Source: Thermococcus sp.
GTDB lineage: Archaea > Methanobacteriota_B > Thermococci > Thermococcales > Thermococcaceae
Reading direction: 5' to 3'
Assembly: GCA_011050175.1 (NCBI GenBank)
Contig: DRGF01000062.1
Location: forward strand, 1-5,145
DNA length: 5,145 nucleotides
Made by a program: the position numbers and the translations under genes. The notes under the pieces are model-generated. The model had not been told where the DNA came from. It ran no database searches and worked only from the letters and a program-made list of their open reading frames with translations. Position 1 is the first letter of the stretch. Every line of letters starts with the position of its first letter. This document shows positions 1-5,145 of this stretch, piece after piece.

Positions 1-396
1 ATGCTCCGCCTCCACAGGATAAACCACCTTGTCCTCGTCGACGACAACCCGAGCTACAGGGGAATGGTTCAGAAGGTCAAGGACTACATCACCTGGGGAG
101 AGATCGACGCCGAGACCCTCGCCAGGCTCATCAGGAAGAGGGGCAGGCTTATCGGTAACAGGCCGATTACCGACGAGTACGTCCAGGAGAAGCTCGGAAT
201 GACCATCGAGGAGTTCGCCAAGAAGGTCGTCGATGGCGAGATGAGGCTCACCGACCTCCCGAACATCAAGCCCGTCTTCAGGCTTCACCCGCCGAGGGGT
301 GGCCTCAAGGGCAGCAAGAAGCGCAGCTTTAAGGAAGGCGGAGCCCTTGGCTACCGCGGCGAGAAGATAAACGACCTCATTGAGAGAATGCTCTGA
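1..396 (+). CDS. rpl30: Large-subunit ribosomal protein uL30 (archaeal L30), 5' end missing
   Basis: Structural protein of the 50S subunit. The visible 131 residues carry the archaeal/eukaryotic L30/L7 signature: [14 protein letters not shown] at residues 2-15, then [18 protein letters not shown], and a basic C-terminal tail ([16 protein letters not shown] at 93-108, [12 protein letters not shown] at 114-125). Archaeal uL30 is usually about 155 residues, so about 24 N-terminal residues should lie left of the window. The ATG at position 1 is therefore very likely an internal methionine, not the start. The stop TGA (394-396) is followed 11 nt later by the uL15 start, and the uL15 ribosome binding site overlaps this stop codon, so the two genes are almost certainly co-transcribed. 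Bacterial L30 is far shorter (about 60 residues), which supports an archaeal source. Confidence 0.95.
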   Translation: MLRLHRINHLVLVDDNPSYRGMVQKVKDYITWGEIDAETLARLIRKRGRLIGNRPITDEYVQEKLGMTIEEFAKKVVDGEMRLTDLPNIKPVFRLHPPRGGLKGSKKRSFKEGGALGYRGEKINDLIERML

Positions 397-407
397 GGTG
401 GCGAGAG

Positions 408-854
408 ATGATAAGGAGAAAGAAGAAGGTTAGGAAGCTCCGCGGAAGTCACACTCACGGATGGGGCTGCAAGAAGAAGCACCGCGGCGGCGGTAGCAAG
501 GGCGGTAAGGGAATGGCAGGAACCGGAAAGAGGAAGAACACCAAGTGGACCTGGACCATCAAGTACGCCCCGGACCACCTTGGTAAGAGGGGCTTCCACA
601 GGCCCAAGGCCGTTCAGTACACCCCGAATGCCATAAACCTCAGCGACATAGACGAGAACCTTACCCTCTTCCTTGACATGGGCGTCGCCTACGAGGAGGA
701 GGGGAAGATCATAGTCGACACCACCCAGCTCGGTGTTGACAAGGTTCTCGGAACCGGCAGACTCAGCAGGCCGATCGTTGTTAAGGCCTACTACGTTACC
801 CCGAAGGCCGAGGAGAAGATCAAGGCCGTTGGCGGCGAGGTTCTCCTCGCCTGA
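408..854 (+). CDS. rpl15: Large-subunit ribosomal protein uL15 (archaeal L15)
   Basis: Structural 50S protein that in known ribosomes threads a long basic N-terminal arm through 23S rRNA. The 148 residues match the usual archaeal length. The first 45 residues are lysine, arginine and glycine rich, with the conserved RGSHTHGWG motif at 12-20 and a [15 protein letters not shown] glycine stretch at 27-41. The globular C-terminal domain ends with [14 protein letters not shown] (114-127) and [14 protein letters not shown] (131-144). The ATG at 408 is preceded by GAGGTG (395-400) with a 7-nt spacer, which supports this start. It lies 11 nt after uL30 and 35 nt before secY, the classic order of the spc cluster in bacteria and archaea. 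Nothing is truncated or unusual. Confidence 0.97.
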   Translation: MIRRKKKVRKLRGSHTHGWGCKKKHRGGGSKGGKGMAGTGKRKNTKWTWTIKYAPDHLGKRGFHRPKAVQYTPNAINLSDIDENLTLFLDMGVAYEEEGKIIVDTTQLGVDKVLGTGRLSRPIVVKAYYVTPKAEEKIKAVGGEVLLA

Positions 855-879
855 TTCCCCTTTAATTTAACTTTTGGCG

Positions 880-883
880 GGTG
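880..883 (+). promoter_or_regulatory. Ribosome binding site that sets the secY start
   Basis: GGTG is complementary to the archaeal 16S 3' end and lies 6 nt before the ATG at 890. The in-frame GTG at 881 is part of this site, so it is unlikely to be the start although it would extend the frame by three codons. Confidence 0.65.
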
Positions 884-889
884 TTAATC

Positions 890-2335
890 ATGGGGTTCAG
901 AAACGTAGTGTTTGCAATCGAAAGGTATTTCCCGGAGGTTGAGCGGCCCAAGAGACACGTGCCGCTTAAGGAAAAGTTCATGTGGACCGGTGTCGTTCTG
1001 CTACTGTACTTCGTTCTCGCAGAGATTCCACTATACGGAATTCCCCCCCACATTCAGGATTACTTTGCCACGCTCAGGTTCGTGCTTGCAGGAAGGAGCG
1101 GTTCCCTTCTGACCCTGGGTATTGGTCCAATCGTCACCGCGAGCATTATCATGCAGCTTCTCGTCGGTTCTGAAATAGTTCACCTCGATCTTTCAAATCA
1201 CGAGGATAGGAGGTTTTACCAGGCCGCTCAGAAGCTGTTCGCTGTATTTATGAGCTTCTTCGAGGCGGCTATCTACGTATTTGCAGGTGCATTTGGTAAG
1301 ATTGATACTGGAATCGGGGCGTTCCAGACAGTCACAACACCCGCCGGACAGGTTTATATCGGCCTGGGCTTAGGGGTACTCATAATACTCCAGCTTGGCC
1401 TTGCCTCAGTCATGCTCATACTCCTGGACGAGCTTGTCAGCAAGTGGGGAATAGGAAGCGGTATCAGTCTCTTCATCGCCGCAGGTGTTTCCCAGACGGT
1501 AATTACCCAGGCACTTAACCCCATGACGACCAGCCAGTACATGGACCCCGTCACTGGAGGTCCCGCCATAATCGGTGCCATCCCGGCGTTCATACAGCAC
1601 CTGCTCCATGGGGACATAACCGGGGGATTATACAGGGGTGCCCTGCCTGACATAATGGACGTCCTTGCCACCATAGTGGTGTTCCTCGTGGTCGTCTACA
1701 TCGAGAGCATGCGCGTTGAGATACCCCTCAGCTACGGCCGCGTCACCGTCCGCGGAAGGTATCCGATAAGGTTCATGTACGTCAGCAACATTCCGATAAT
1801 CCTTACCTTTGCCCTCTACTCCAACATCCAGCTCTGGGCCAGGCTCCTCAACAACTTCGGCTACACCTGGCTTGGAACCTTCGACTCCAGCGGGAACCCC
1901 ATAAGCGGATTCGTCACCTACCTCTACCCGCCGAGGGACATCTACCACGTCATAGCCGACCCTGGAAGGGCCCTCATCTATGCACTGCTGACGATATTCT
2001 GGGCGATCATATTCGGATTCCTGTGGGTCGAGCTGACGGGCCTCGACGCTAGGAGTGTGGCCAGACAGCTTCAGAGGGCGGGGCTGCAGATACCTGGATT
2101 CAGGCGCGACCCGAGGATACTGGAGAGGGTGCTCAGCAGGTACATTCCGTACGTTACCTTCTGGGGTTCGTTCACACTGGCGCTGGTAGCAGTGCTGGCG
2201 GACTTCCTGGGTGCCCTCGGTACCGGAACAGGAATCCTCCTTACGGTCGGTATCCTCTACAGGCTCTACGAGGAAGTTGCAAGGGAGCAGGCCACGGAGA
2301 TGTTCCCTGCACTCAGGAAGTTCTTTACGAAGTGA
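890..2335 (+). CDS. secY: Preprotein translocase subunit SecY (Sec61 alpha homologue)
   Basis: Channel-forming core of the SecYE-beta translocon, which moves unfolded proteins across, or laterally into, the cytoplasmic membrane. The 481 residues hold about ten hydrophobic segments. Recognisable parts: an amphipathic N-terminus (residues 1-25), TM1 at about 32-50, the plug region at about 53-75, TM2 with [15 protein letters not shown] (77-91), TM5 with [14 protein letters not shown] (186-199), the basic loop [20 protein letters not shown] (281-300), the ribosome-facing loop [20 protein letters not shown] (398-417), and TM10 with [19 protein letters not shown] (444-462). It is somewhat longer than many archaeal SecY (about 435-470), apparently through extended loops at about 208-252 and 320-358. 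The start is ATG 890 rather than GTG 881 because [16 protein letters not shown] resembles related N-termini and the spacing from GGTG is good. It follows uL15 as in the spc operon. Confidence 0.97.
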   Translation: MGFRNVVFAIERYFPEVERPKRHVPLKEKFMWTGVVLLLYFVLAEIPLYGIPPHIQDYFATLRFVLAGRSGSLLTLGIGPIVTASIIMQLLVGSEIVHLDLSNHEDRRFYQAAQKLFAVFMSFFEAAIYVFAGAFGKIDTGIGAFQTVTTPAGQVYIGLGLGVLIILQLGLASVMLILLDELVSKWGIGSGISLFIAAGVSQTVITQALNPMTTSQYMDPVTGGPAIIGAIPAFIQHLLHGDITGGLYRGALPDIMDVLATIVVFLVVVYIESMRVEIPLSYGRVTVRGRYPIRFMYVSNIPIILTFALYSNIQLWARLLNNFGYTWLGTFDSSGNPISGFVTYLYPPRDIYHVIADPGRALIYALLTIFWAIIFGFLWVELTGLDARSVARQLQRAGLQIPGFRRDPRILERVLSRYIPYVTFWGSFTLALVAVLADFLGALGTGTGILLTVGILYRLYEEVAREQATEMFPALRKFFTK

Positions 2336-2336
2336 G

Positions 2337-2352
2337 TCCTTTCTTTTCTTTC
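2337..2352 (+). terminator. Pyrimidine/T-rich tract after secY, possible intrinsic terminator
   Basis: A run made only of C and T, with T runs of two to four, starts 2 nt after the secY stop and lies just before a good promoter. Archaeal RNA polymerase commonly terminates at U-rich stretches without a hairpin, and I see no stable hairpin here. The T runs are short, so termination may be partial. Confidence 0.4.
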
Positions 2353-2353
2353 A

Positions 2354-2367
2354 CAAAACCTTTTAAA
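2354..2367 (+). promoter_or_regulatory. Predicted BRE/TATA promoter of adk
   Basis: CAAAACC directly followed by TTTTAAA matches the archaeal pattern of a purine/A-rich TFB recognition element next to a TATA box. A start about 23-25 nt downstream would fall near 2388-2392, leaving a leader of about 20-24 nt that includes the ribosome binding site at 2402. It lies in the largest gap (76 nt) between secY and adk, so adk and the downstream genes probably have their own promoter besides any read-through. Confidence 0.6.
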
Positions 2368-2401
2368 CTCGGTCTTGTTACTTTCTCCAGAAACCTTCCT
2401 G

Positions 2402-2406
2402 GGTGA
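2402..2406 (+). promoter_or_regulatory. Ribosome binding site that sets the adk start
   Basis: GGTGA lies 5 nt before ATG 2412. The in-frame GTG at 2403 falls inside this site and would add only three residues, so ATG 2412 is preferred. Confidence 0.7.
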
Positions 2407-2411
2407 GCACG

Positions 2412-3002
2412 ATGCCGTTTGTTGTCATGATAACAGGAATTCCAGGGGTGGGAAAGAGCACCATAACCAAGCTCGCACTTAAGAAGTCCCGGGCCAAGTT
2501 CAGGCTCGTCAACTTCGGAGACCTTATGTTTGACGAAGCGGTTAGGGCAGGCCTGGTGAAGCACAGGGATGAGATGAGGAAGCTGAACCCGGACGTCCAG
2601 AAGGAGCTTCAGATGAAGGCTGCGAGAAAGATAGTGGAGATGTCCCAGCATGAGCCGGTCCTGATCGACACCCACGCGACGATAAGGACGCCGGTGGGCT
2701 ATCTCCTTGGTTTCCCCAGGGAGGTTATTGAGGTCATAAACCCCAACTTCATCGTCATAATAGAGGCGGCGCCGAGTGAGATACTTGGAAGGCGGCTGCG
2801 TGACCTGAAGCGCGATCGTGATGTGGAGACAGAGGAACAGATACAGAGACACCAGGATTTGAACCGTGCCGCCGCAGTCAGCTACGCGATGCACTCCAAC
2901 GCGCTTATAAAGATAATCGAAAATCATGAGGATAAGGGCCTCCAGGAGGCCGTTAACGAGCTTGTTGAAGTACTAGATTTGGCGGTGGGAGAATATGATT
3001 GA
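2412..3002 (+). CDS. adkA: Adenylate kinase, archaeal type (AdkA)
   Basis: Catalyses ATP + AMP = 2 ADP in the cytoplasm. The 196 residues fit the archaeal AdkA family (about 190-200), which differs in sequence from bacterial Adk. The P-loop GIPGVGKST is at residues 9-17 with the catalytic lysine K15. Further signatures are [11 protein letters not shown] (34-44), which belongs to the nucleotide monophosphate binding side, the strand plus motif [12 protein letters not shown] (83-94), [15 protein letters not shown] (114-128), and a charged lid-like stretch [19 protein letters not shown] (130-148). The start is ATG 2412; the more upstream GTG overlaps the ribosome binding site. The gene lies behind secY, as adk also does in many bacteria, and its last codons overlap the start of the DUF106 gene by 8 nt, implying translational coupling. 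No key residue looks altered. Confidence 0.95.
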   Translation: MPFVVMITGIPGVGKSTITKLALKKSRAKFRLVNFGDLMFDEAVRAGLVKHRDEMRKLNPDVQKELQMKAARKIVEMSQHEPVLIDTHATIRTPVGYLLGFPREVIEVINPNFIVIIEAAPSEILGRRLRDLKRDRDVETEEQIQRHQDLNRAAAVSYAMHSNALIKIIENHEDKGLQEAVNELVEVLDLAVGEYD

Positions 3003-3522
3003 GGGAATATACGCGTTCCTTGACAGCATCTTTGGGCCGATGATACAGGCCTACCACCCGATATGGGTAGTTACCGTGTCGGGGATAATCCTGGGTTCCT
3101 TCTTCACCCTACTTAACTACATCCTCGTTGACCAGGAAAAGATCAAGAGGCTTCAGAAGAAGAGCAAGGAGTTCCAGAAGAAGTACAAGGAAGCCCAGGC
3201 TGCGAAGGATGAGAAGAAGCTCAGGAAGCTCCAGCAGGAGCAGATGGAACTAATGAAGCTCCAGAGCGAGGTCATGAAGGACCAGATGTTCAAGGTTACC
3301 CTCCTGACGCTGCCGATATTCTGGATATTCTTCGGCTGGCTCAGGAGATGGTATATGGAGGTTGGCATAGTGAAGTCACCCTTTAACTTTGTCCTCTTCG
3401 GCTGGTTCCACGGCCTCTATCACTCGGGGCTTCCGGCCAACGAGCTCGGTTACGTTGGATGGTACATCATGACGTCCATGATAACCGGCTACGTTCTCAG
3501 GAAGCTCCTCGATATGGGTTAA
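2995..3522 (+). CDS. DUF106 membrane protein, archaeal YidC/EMC3/TMCO1-like insertase
   Basis: Likely helps insert membrane proteins. Archaeal DUF106 proteins are established members of the Oxa1/YidC superfamily and are related to eukaryotic EMC3 and TMCO1. The 175 residues have the expected layout: a short N-terminal amphipathic part with an aromatic Tyr-His-Pro turn (19-22), TM1 at about 23-45, a highly charged coiled coil at about 46-97 ([20 protein letters not shown] at 47-66, then [18 protein letters not shown] at 73-90), TM2 at about 99-117 ([20 protein letters not shown]), a loop with [18 protein letters not shown] (130-147), and TM3 at about 152-171 ending in RKLL. ATG 2995 lies inside the adk reading frame, and GGTG at 2984-2987 is its ribosome binding site (7-nt spacer). 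The family assignment is strong. The insertase role is inferred from the family, not shown here. Confidence 0.92.
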   Translation: MIEGIYAFLDSIFGPMIQAYHPIWVVTVSGIILGSFFTLLNYILVDQEKIKRLQKKSKEFQKKYKEAQAAKDEKKLRKLQQEQMELMKLQSEVMKDQMFKVTLLTLPIFWIFFGWLRRWYMEVGIVKSPFNFVLFGWFHGLYHSGLPANELGYVGWYIMTSMITGYVLRKLLDMG

Positions 3523-3530
3523 ATTTAAAA
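3523..3530 (+). promoter_or_regulatory. Possible TATA element before rpl34e
   Basis: ATTTAAAA begins directly after the DUF106 stop codon. A start about 24 nt downstream would be near 3551, just ahead of the ribosome binding site at 3553, giving a leader of about 14 nt. A purine-rich BRE is only partly present, and read-through from adk would also serve, so this is tentative. Confidence 0.35.
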
Positions 3531-3552
3531 ACGATTTCCTGAAAGGAAAGGC

Positions 3553-3559
3553 GAGGTGA
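3553..3559 (+). promoter_or_regulatory. Strong ribosome binding site that sets the rpl34e start
   Basis: GAGGTGA matches seven bases of the archaeal consensus and lies 5 nt before ATG 3565. It contains the in-frame GTG 3556, which would otherwise give a three-codon extension and is rejected as start. Confidence 0.8.
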
Positions 3560-3564
3560 GAGTA

Positions 3565-3837
3565 ATGAAGCCGATGTACAGGTCAAGGTCATGGAGAAGG
3601 AAGTACGTCAGGACCCCTGGCGGAAGGACCGTCGTCCACTTCGAGAGGAAGAAGCCCAAGGTCGCCCACTGCGCCATGTGCGGCAGGCCGCTCAACGGTT
3701 TCCCGCGCGGCAGGCCCAGCGAACTCAGGAAGCTCCCGAAGACCGCCAAGAGGCCGGAGAGGCCCTACCCGAACCTCTGCCCGAGCTGCATGAGGAAGGT
3801 CATGAAGGCCCAGATCAGGGCTGGTATAGCCCTCTGA
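3565..3837 (+). CDS. rpl34e: Large-subunit ribosomal protein eL34 (L34e)
   Basis: Structural 50S protein found in archaea and eukaryotes but not in bacteria. The 90 residues are very basic. The N-terminus [20 protein letters not shown] (1-20) is typical, and two CxxC pairs, C36-C39 in [11 protein letters not shown] and C72-C75 in [10 protein letters not shown], form a likely zinc-binding site. Between them lie [14 protein letters not shown] and RPERPYPN, also family features. The start is ATG 3565, set by the strong GAGGTGA upstream. It lies 42 nt after the DUF106 gene and 19 nt before cmk. The overlapping frames through this GC-rich gene are shadows. Confidence 0.96.
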   Translation: MKPMYRSRSWRRKYVRTPGGRTVVHFERKKPKVAHCAMCGRPLNGFPRGRPSELRKLPKTAKRPERPYPNLCPSCMRKVMKAQIRAGIAL

Positions 3838-3856
3838 TTTCGGACGAGGTGCTGAT

Positions 3857-4438
3857 ATGCCAAGGGGCTGCCTCGTTATAACCGTCAGCGGCCTGGCAGG
3901 CTCGGGAACGACCACCCTCTGCCGTAACCTCTCCAAGCACTACGGGTTCAAGCACATCTACGCCGGCCTGATCTTCCGGCAGATGGCCAAGGAGATGGGC
4001 ATGACACTTGAGGAGTTCCAGAAGTACGCTGAGCTCCACCCCGAGATAGACCGCGAGGTGGACAGGAGGCAGGTTGAGGCAGCCAATGAGTGCAACGTCG
4101 TTATTGAGGGCCGCCTCGCCGGCTGGATGGTCAAGAATGCTGATCTGAAGATATGGCTCGACGCTCCGATAATGGAGCGCGCAAAGCGCGTTGCCCGCCG
4201 TGAGGGGGTCTCCGTCGAGGAGGCCTTTGTTGAAATTGCCGAGCGCGAGAAGGGCAACAGGAAAAGGTATTTAAACCTCTATGGAATTGACATCGACGAC
4301 AAGTCGATTTACGACTTGATAATCAACACCGCCCACTGGGATCCCGATGGGGTCTTCGCGATTGTGAAGGCCGCCATCGACCACCTATACCCCGACGGTG
4401 ACGCGGGGTCGGGTGCAAACCCGGGCAACAAAAAATGA
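3857..4438 (+). CDS. cmk: Cytidylate kinase, archaeal type
   Basis: Phosphorylates CMP (and dCMP) with ATP to give CDP, feeding pyrimidine nucleotide pools. The 193 residues match the short archaeal family (about 180-195), not the roughly 225-residue bacterial Cmk. In order: strand VITVSG and P-loop GLAGSGTTT (12-20), where the usual lysine is replaced by threonine (T18), as I recall for the archaeal family; KHIYAGLIFRQMAKEMGMTLEEF (32-54), of which IYAGLIFRQMA is a family hallmark; VVIEGRLAGW (81-90), the monophosphate-binding motif; KIWLDAP (98-104); and REKGNRKRYLNLYGIDIDD (130-148), the lid and C-terminal motif. The final 16 residues are Gly/Asp/Asn rich and look variable. GAGGTG (3846-3851) gives a 5-nt spacer to ATG 3857. 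It sits between two ribosomal protein genes with gaps of 19 and 13 nt. Confidence 0.94.
   Translation: MPRGCLVITVSGLAGSGTTTLCRNLSKHYGFKHIYAGLIFRQMAKEMGMTLEEFQKYAELHPEIDREVDRRQVEAANECNVVIEGRLAGWMVKNADLKIWLDAPIMERAKRVARREGVSVEEAFVEIAEREKGNRKRYLNLYGIDIDDKSIYDLIINTAHWDPDGVFAIVKAAIDHLYPDGDAGSGANPGNKK
4410..4423 (+). other. Small GNRA-loop hairpin at the 3' end of cmk
   Basis: CGGGT (4410-4414) pairs with ACCCG (4419-4423) around a GCAA tetraloop. It lies inside the variable tail codons of cmk, 15 nt before the rpl14e ribosome binding site. It may only reflect GC-rich coding sequence. A role in mRNA structure or processing between cmk and rpl14e is possible but unproven. Confidence 0.35.
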
Positions 4439-4445
4439 GGAGGTG
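4439..4445 (+). promoter_or_regulatory. Near-perfect ribosome binding site of rpl14e
   Basis: GGAGGTG directly follows the cmk stop codon and lies 6 nt before ATG 4452. Another ATG at 4448, in a different frame, would be only 2 nt from the site and opens a short frame without L14e similarity, so spacing selects ATG 4452. Confidence 0.8.
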
Positions 4446-4451
4446 GGATGA

Positions 4452-4700
4452 ATGCCAGCTATGGAAGTCGGAAGGCTTGCCGTTATAATCGCCGGAAGGA
4501 GGGCTGGAGAGAAGGTCGTCGTCGTTGACGTCATCGACAAGAACTTCGTCCTCGTTACCGGCGCTGGCCTCAACAAGGTCAAGCGCAGGAGGATGAACGT
4601 CAAGCACCTCGAGCCTCTTCCGGAGAAGGTCAACATCGAGAGGGGCGCCGACGACGAGGCCGTCAAGGCCGCCCTTGAGCAGGCTGGACTCAGCCTTTGA
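4452..4700 (+). CDS. rpl14e: Large-subunit ribosomal protein eL14 (L14e)
   Basis: Structural 50S protein of archaea and eukaryotes. The 82 residues agree with the Thermococcales form (about 83), which consists of an SH3-like/KOW barrel. The start [20 protein letters not shown] (1-20) contains the GR..V...GR.AG KOW signature, followed by [19 protein letters not shown] (21-39), [17 protein letters not shown] (41-57) and an acidic C-terminal helix ([18 protein letters not shown]). It starts 13 nt after cmk behind a near-perfect Shine-Dalgarno site and is probably the last gene of this unit, because the following 185-nt gap holds hairpins, T-rich runs and a new promoter. Confidence 0.96.
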   Translation: MPAMEVGRLAVIIAGRRAGEKVVVVDVIDKNFVLVTGAGLNKVKRRRMNVKHLEPLPEKVNIERGADDEAVKAALEQAGLSL

Positions 4701-4710
4701 ATGAGTCGTT

Positions 4711-4726
4711 GAGGCCTTCGGGCCTC
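4711..4726 (+). terminator. UUCG-tetraloop hairpin after rpl14e, likely 3' end or processing element
   Basis: GAGGCC (4711-4716) and GGCCTC (4721-4726) form a perfect 6-bp GC-rich stem closed by C(UUCG)G, an exceptionally stable tetraloop. It begins 10 nt after the rpl14e stop and is followed by a pyrimidine-rich stretch and three TTTT runs within 50 nt. This looks like a transcript 3' end. A direct U tract is lacking, so it may protect or process the 3' end rather than terminate by itself. Confidence 0.5.
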
Positions 4727-4742
4727 TCCCTTACTTCCCACG

Positions 4743-4780
4743 CTTTTGGACTTTTGTCTCTCTGAGGGACTTTTCAAAAG
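4743..4780 (+). terminator. T-rich region with bulged hairpin and GGACTTTT direct repeat
   Basis: Three TTTT runs (4744-4747, 4752-4755, 4771-4774) could act as an archaeal U-rich terminator for the rpl14e unit. CTTTTG (4751-4756) can pair with CAAAAG (4775-4780), and TCTCT (4757-4761) with AGGGA (4765-4769, one G-U pair), leaving a 5-nt bulge. GGACTTTT occurs twice, at 4748-4755 and 4767-4774, 19 nt apart. Whether the structure matters is unknown. Confidence 0.4.
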
Positions 4781-4833
4781 GGCCTGCAGGTTCTGGGGTT
4801 GCTTTTCACACCTGTTTGAACACCAAGCTCAGG

Positions 4834-4840
4834 TTTATAA
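4834..4840 (+). promoter_or_regulatory. TATA box of cbf5
   Basis: TTTATAA is a consensus archaeal TATA box. Initiation about 24 nt downstream would fall near 4861-4863, giving a leader of about 23-25 nt with the ribosome binding site at 4876. The BRE position (CTCAGG) is not strongly A-rich. The large gap and the upstream 3'-end signals support an independent cbf5 transcript. Confidence 0.75.
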
Positions 4841-4875
4841 GGTGCTCCCACGAACTTAGGACGATAACGATCATC

Positions 4876-4881
4876 GGTGAT
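4876..4881 (+). promoter_or_regulatory. Ribosome binding site that sets the cbf5 start
   Basis: GGTGAT lies 4 nt before ATG 4886. In-frame GTG 4877 and ATG 4880 overlap the site itself, so they are less likely starts; using ATG 4880 would add only Met-Leu. Confidence 0.65.
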
Positions 4882-4885
4882 GCTC

Positions 4886-5145
4886 ATGGCGAGGGACGAA
4901 GTGAGGAGAATCCTTCCCGCTGACATAAAGAGGGAGGTTCTTGTTAAGGACGAGAAGGCCGAGACGAACCCCAAGTGGGGCTTTCCCCCCGAGAAGAGGC
5001 CCATGGAGATGCACATGCAGTTCGGCATAATAAACCTCGACAAGCCCCCCGGCCCAACCAGCCACGAGGTTGTTGCGTGGATTAAGAAGCTCTTCGACCT
5101 CAGCAAGGCGGGCCACGGTGGAACCCTTGACCCCAAGGTCAGCGG
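4886..5145 (+). CDS. cbf5: tRNA/rRNA pseudouridine synthase Cbf5 (TruB family), 3' end missing
   Basis: Catalytic subunit of the archaeal H/ACA ribonucleoprotein, working with Nop10, Gar1, L7Ae and guide RNAs to convert uridine to pseudouridine in rRNA. Archaeal Cbf5 can also modify U55 of tRNA. Only 86 complete codons lie in the window; the family has about 330-345 residues, so roughly three quarters, including the PUA domain, is beyond the right edge. The N-terminus [20 protein letters not shown] is typical of Thermococcales Cbf5, followed by WGFPPEKRP (31-39), the TruB motif [13 protein letters not shown] (50-62) and the catalytic motif [10 protein letters not shown] (77-86) with the active-site aspartate D82. 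The frame is open to the window edge. It has its own TATA box and follows a 185-nt gap after rpl14e. Confidence 0.96.
   Translation, partial: MARDEVRRILPADIKREVLVKDEKAETNPKWGFPPEKRPMEMHMQFGIINLDKPPGPTSHEVVAWIKKLFDLSKAGHGGTLDPKVS

Noticed and set aside
861..870. TTTAATTTAA before secY as a TATA box
   Set aside because: A start about 24 nt downstream would fall on the secY ATG itself, giving a leaderless transcript, yet a ribosome binding site precedes that ATG. It is more likely an AT-rich spacer in a continuous transcript.
2325..2927. Long minus-strand open frame (200 codons) opposite adkA
   Set aside because: It lies antisense to a gene with clear AdkA motifs, has no recognisable domain, no good ribosome binding site, and is expected by chance in GC-rich coding sequence.
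3589..3936. Minus-strand frame, and a plus-strand frame at 3591-3881, overlapping rpl34e and cmk
   Set aside because: Both are shadows of L34e. Their composition (Arg, Pro, Glu rich) is what shifted reading of this basic gene gives.
4404..4430. Sequence resembling a tRNA T-arm (GGGTGCAAACCC), which could mark an attachment site or tRNA fragment
   Set aside because: The loop is 4-6 nt rather than 7, TTC is absent, and there is no acceptor stem, anticodon arm or CCA. It is coding sequence for the cmk tail.
4430..4435. A6 run at the end of cmk as a slippage or programmed frameshift site
   Set aside because: It is directly before the cmk stop and the tail is variable, so slippage would alter only the last residues. 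There is no support for a functional frameshift product.
4876..4883. GTGATGC as a box C (RUGAUGA) of a C/D-box RNA
   Set aside because: The last base does not match, no paired box D (CUGA) lies at a suitable distance, and the sequence is explained as the cbf5 ribosome binding site.
1..5145. Mobile elements, CRISPR arrays, tRNA or rRNA genes, defence genes
   Set aside because: I read for long inverted or direct repeats, spacer arrays, transposase-type motifs and cloverleaf patterns and found none. All coding space is used by conserved housekeeping genes.

Overview
The window is a compact run of archaeal genes, all on the + strand. It matches the distal part of the S10/spc ribosomal protein cluster of a Euryarchaeon and is most like the order Thermococcales, probably a GC-rich Thermococcus. 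I base this on recalled protein similarity (uL15, L34e, L14e, cytidylate kinase and Cbf5 all read like Pyrococcus/Thermococcus sequences), on GGAGGTGAT-type Shine-Dalgarno sites, on AGG/AGA-rich arginine usage, and on archaeal TATA-type promoters (TTTATAA, AAAACCTTTTAAA). No database search was run.

Layout, left to right: uL30 (5' end cut by the window edge); uL15; secY (translocon core); a 76-nt gap with a T-rich tract and a promoter; adkA (archaeal adenylate kinase); a DUF106 membrane protein of the YidC/EMC3 insertase superfamily, whose start codon overlaps the adk stop; rpl34e; cmk (archaeal cytidylate kinase); rpl14e; a 185-nt gap with a UUCG hairpin, T-rich runs and a strong TATA box; and the 5' part of cbf5/truB (pseudouridine synthase), cut by the right edge.

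The genes share one theme, which is making ribosomes and putting their products to use. Four are large-subunit proteins. SecY and the DUF106 protein act in membrane protein insertion, the two kinases maintain nucleotide pools, and Cbf5 modifies rRNA and tRNA. Gaps inside the cluster are short (11 to 42 nt, one overlap of 8 nt), which fits co-transcription. The two larger gaps, before adk and before cbf5, carry the best promoter candidates and probably divide the region into at least three transcription units.

This is a conserved, well-known neighbourhood. I found no mobile element, CRISPR array, tRNA, rRNA or evident new system. The points most worth checking are the structured 185-nt gap before cbf5, the lysine-free P-loop of the cytidylate kinase, and the pairing of two membrane-insertion genes within one ribosomal cluster.
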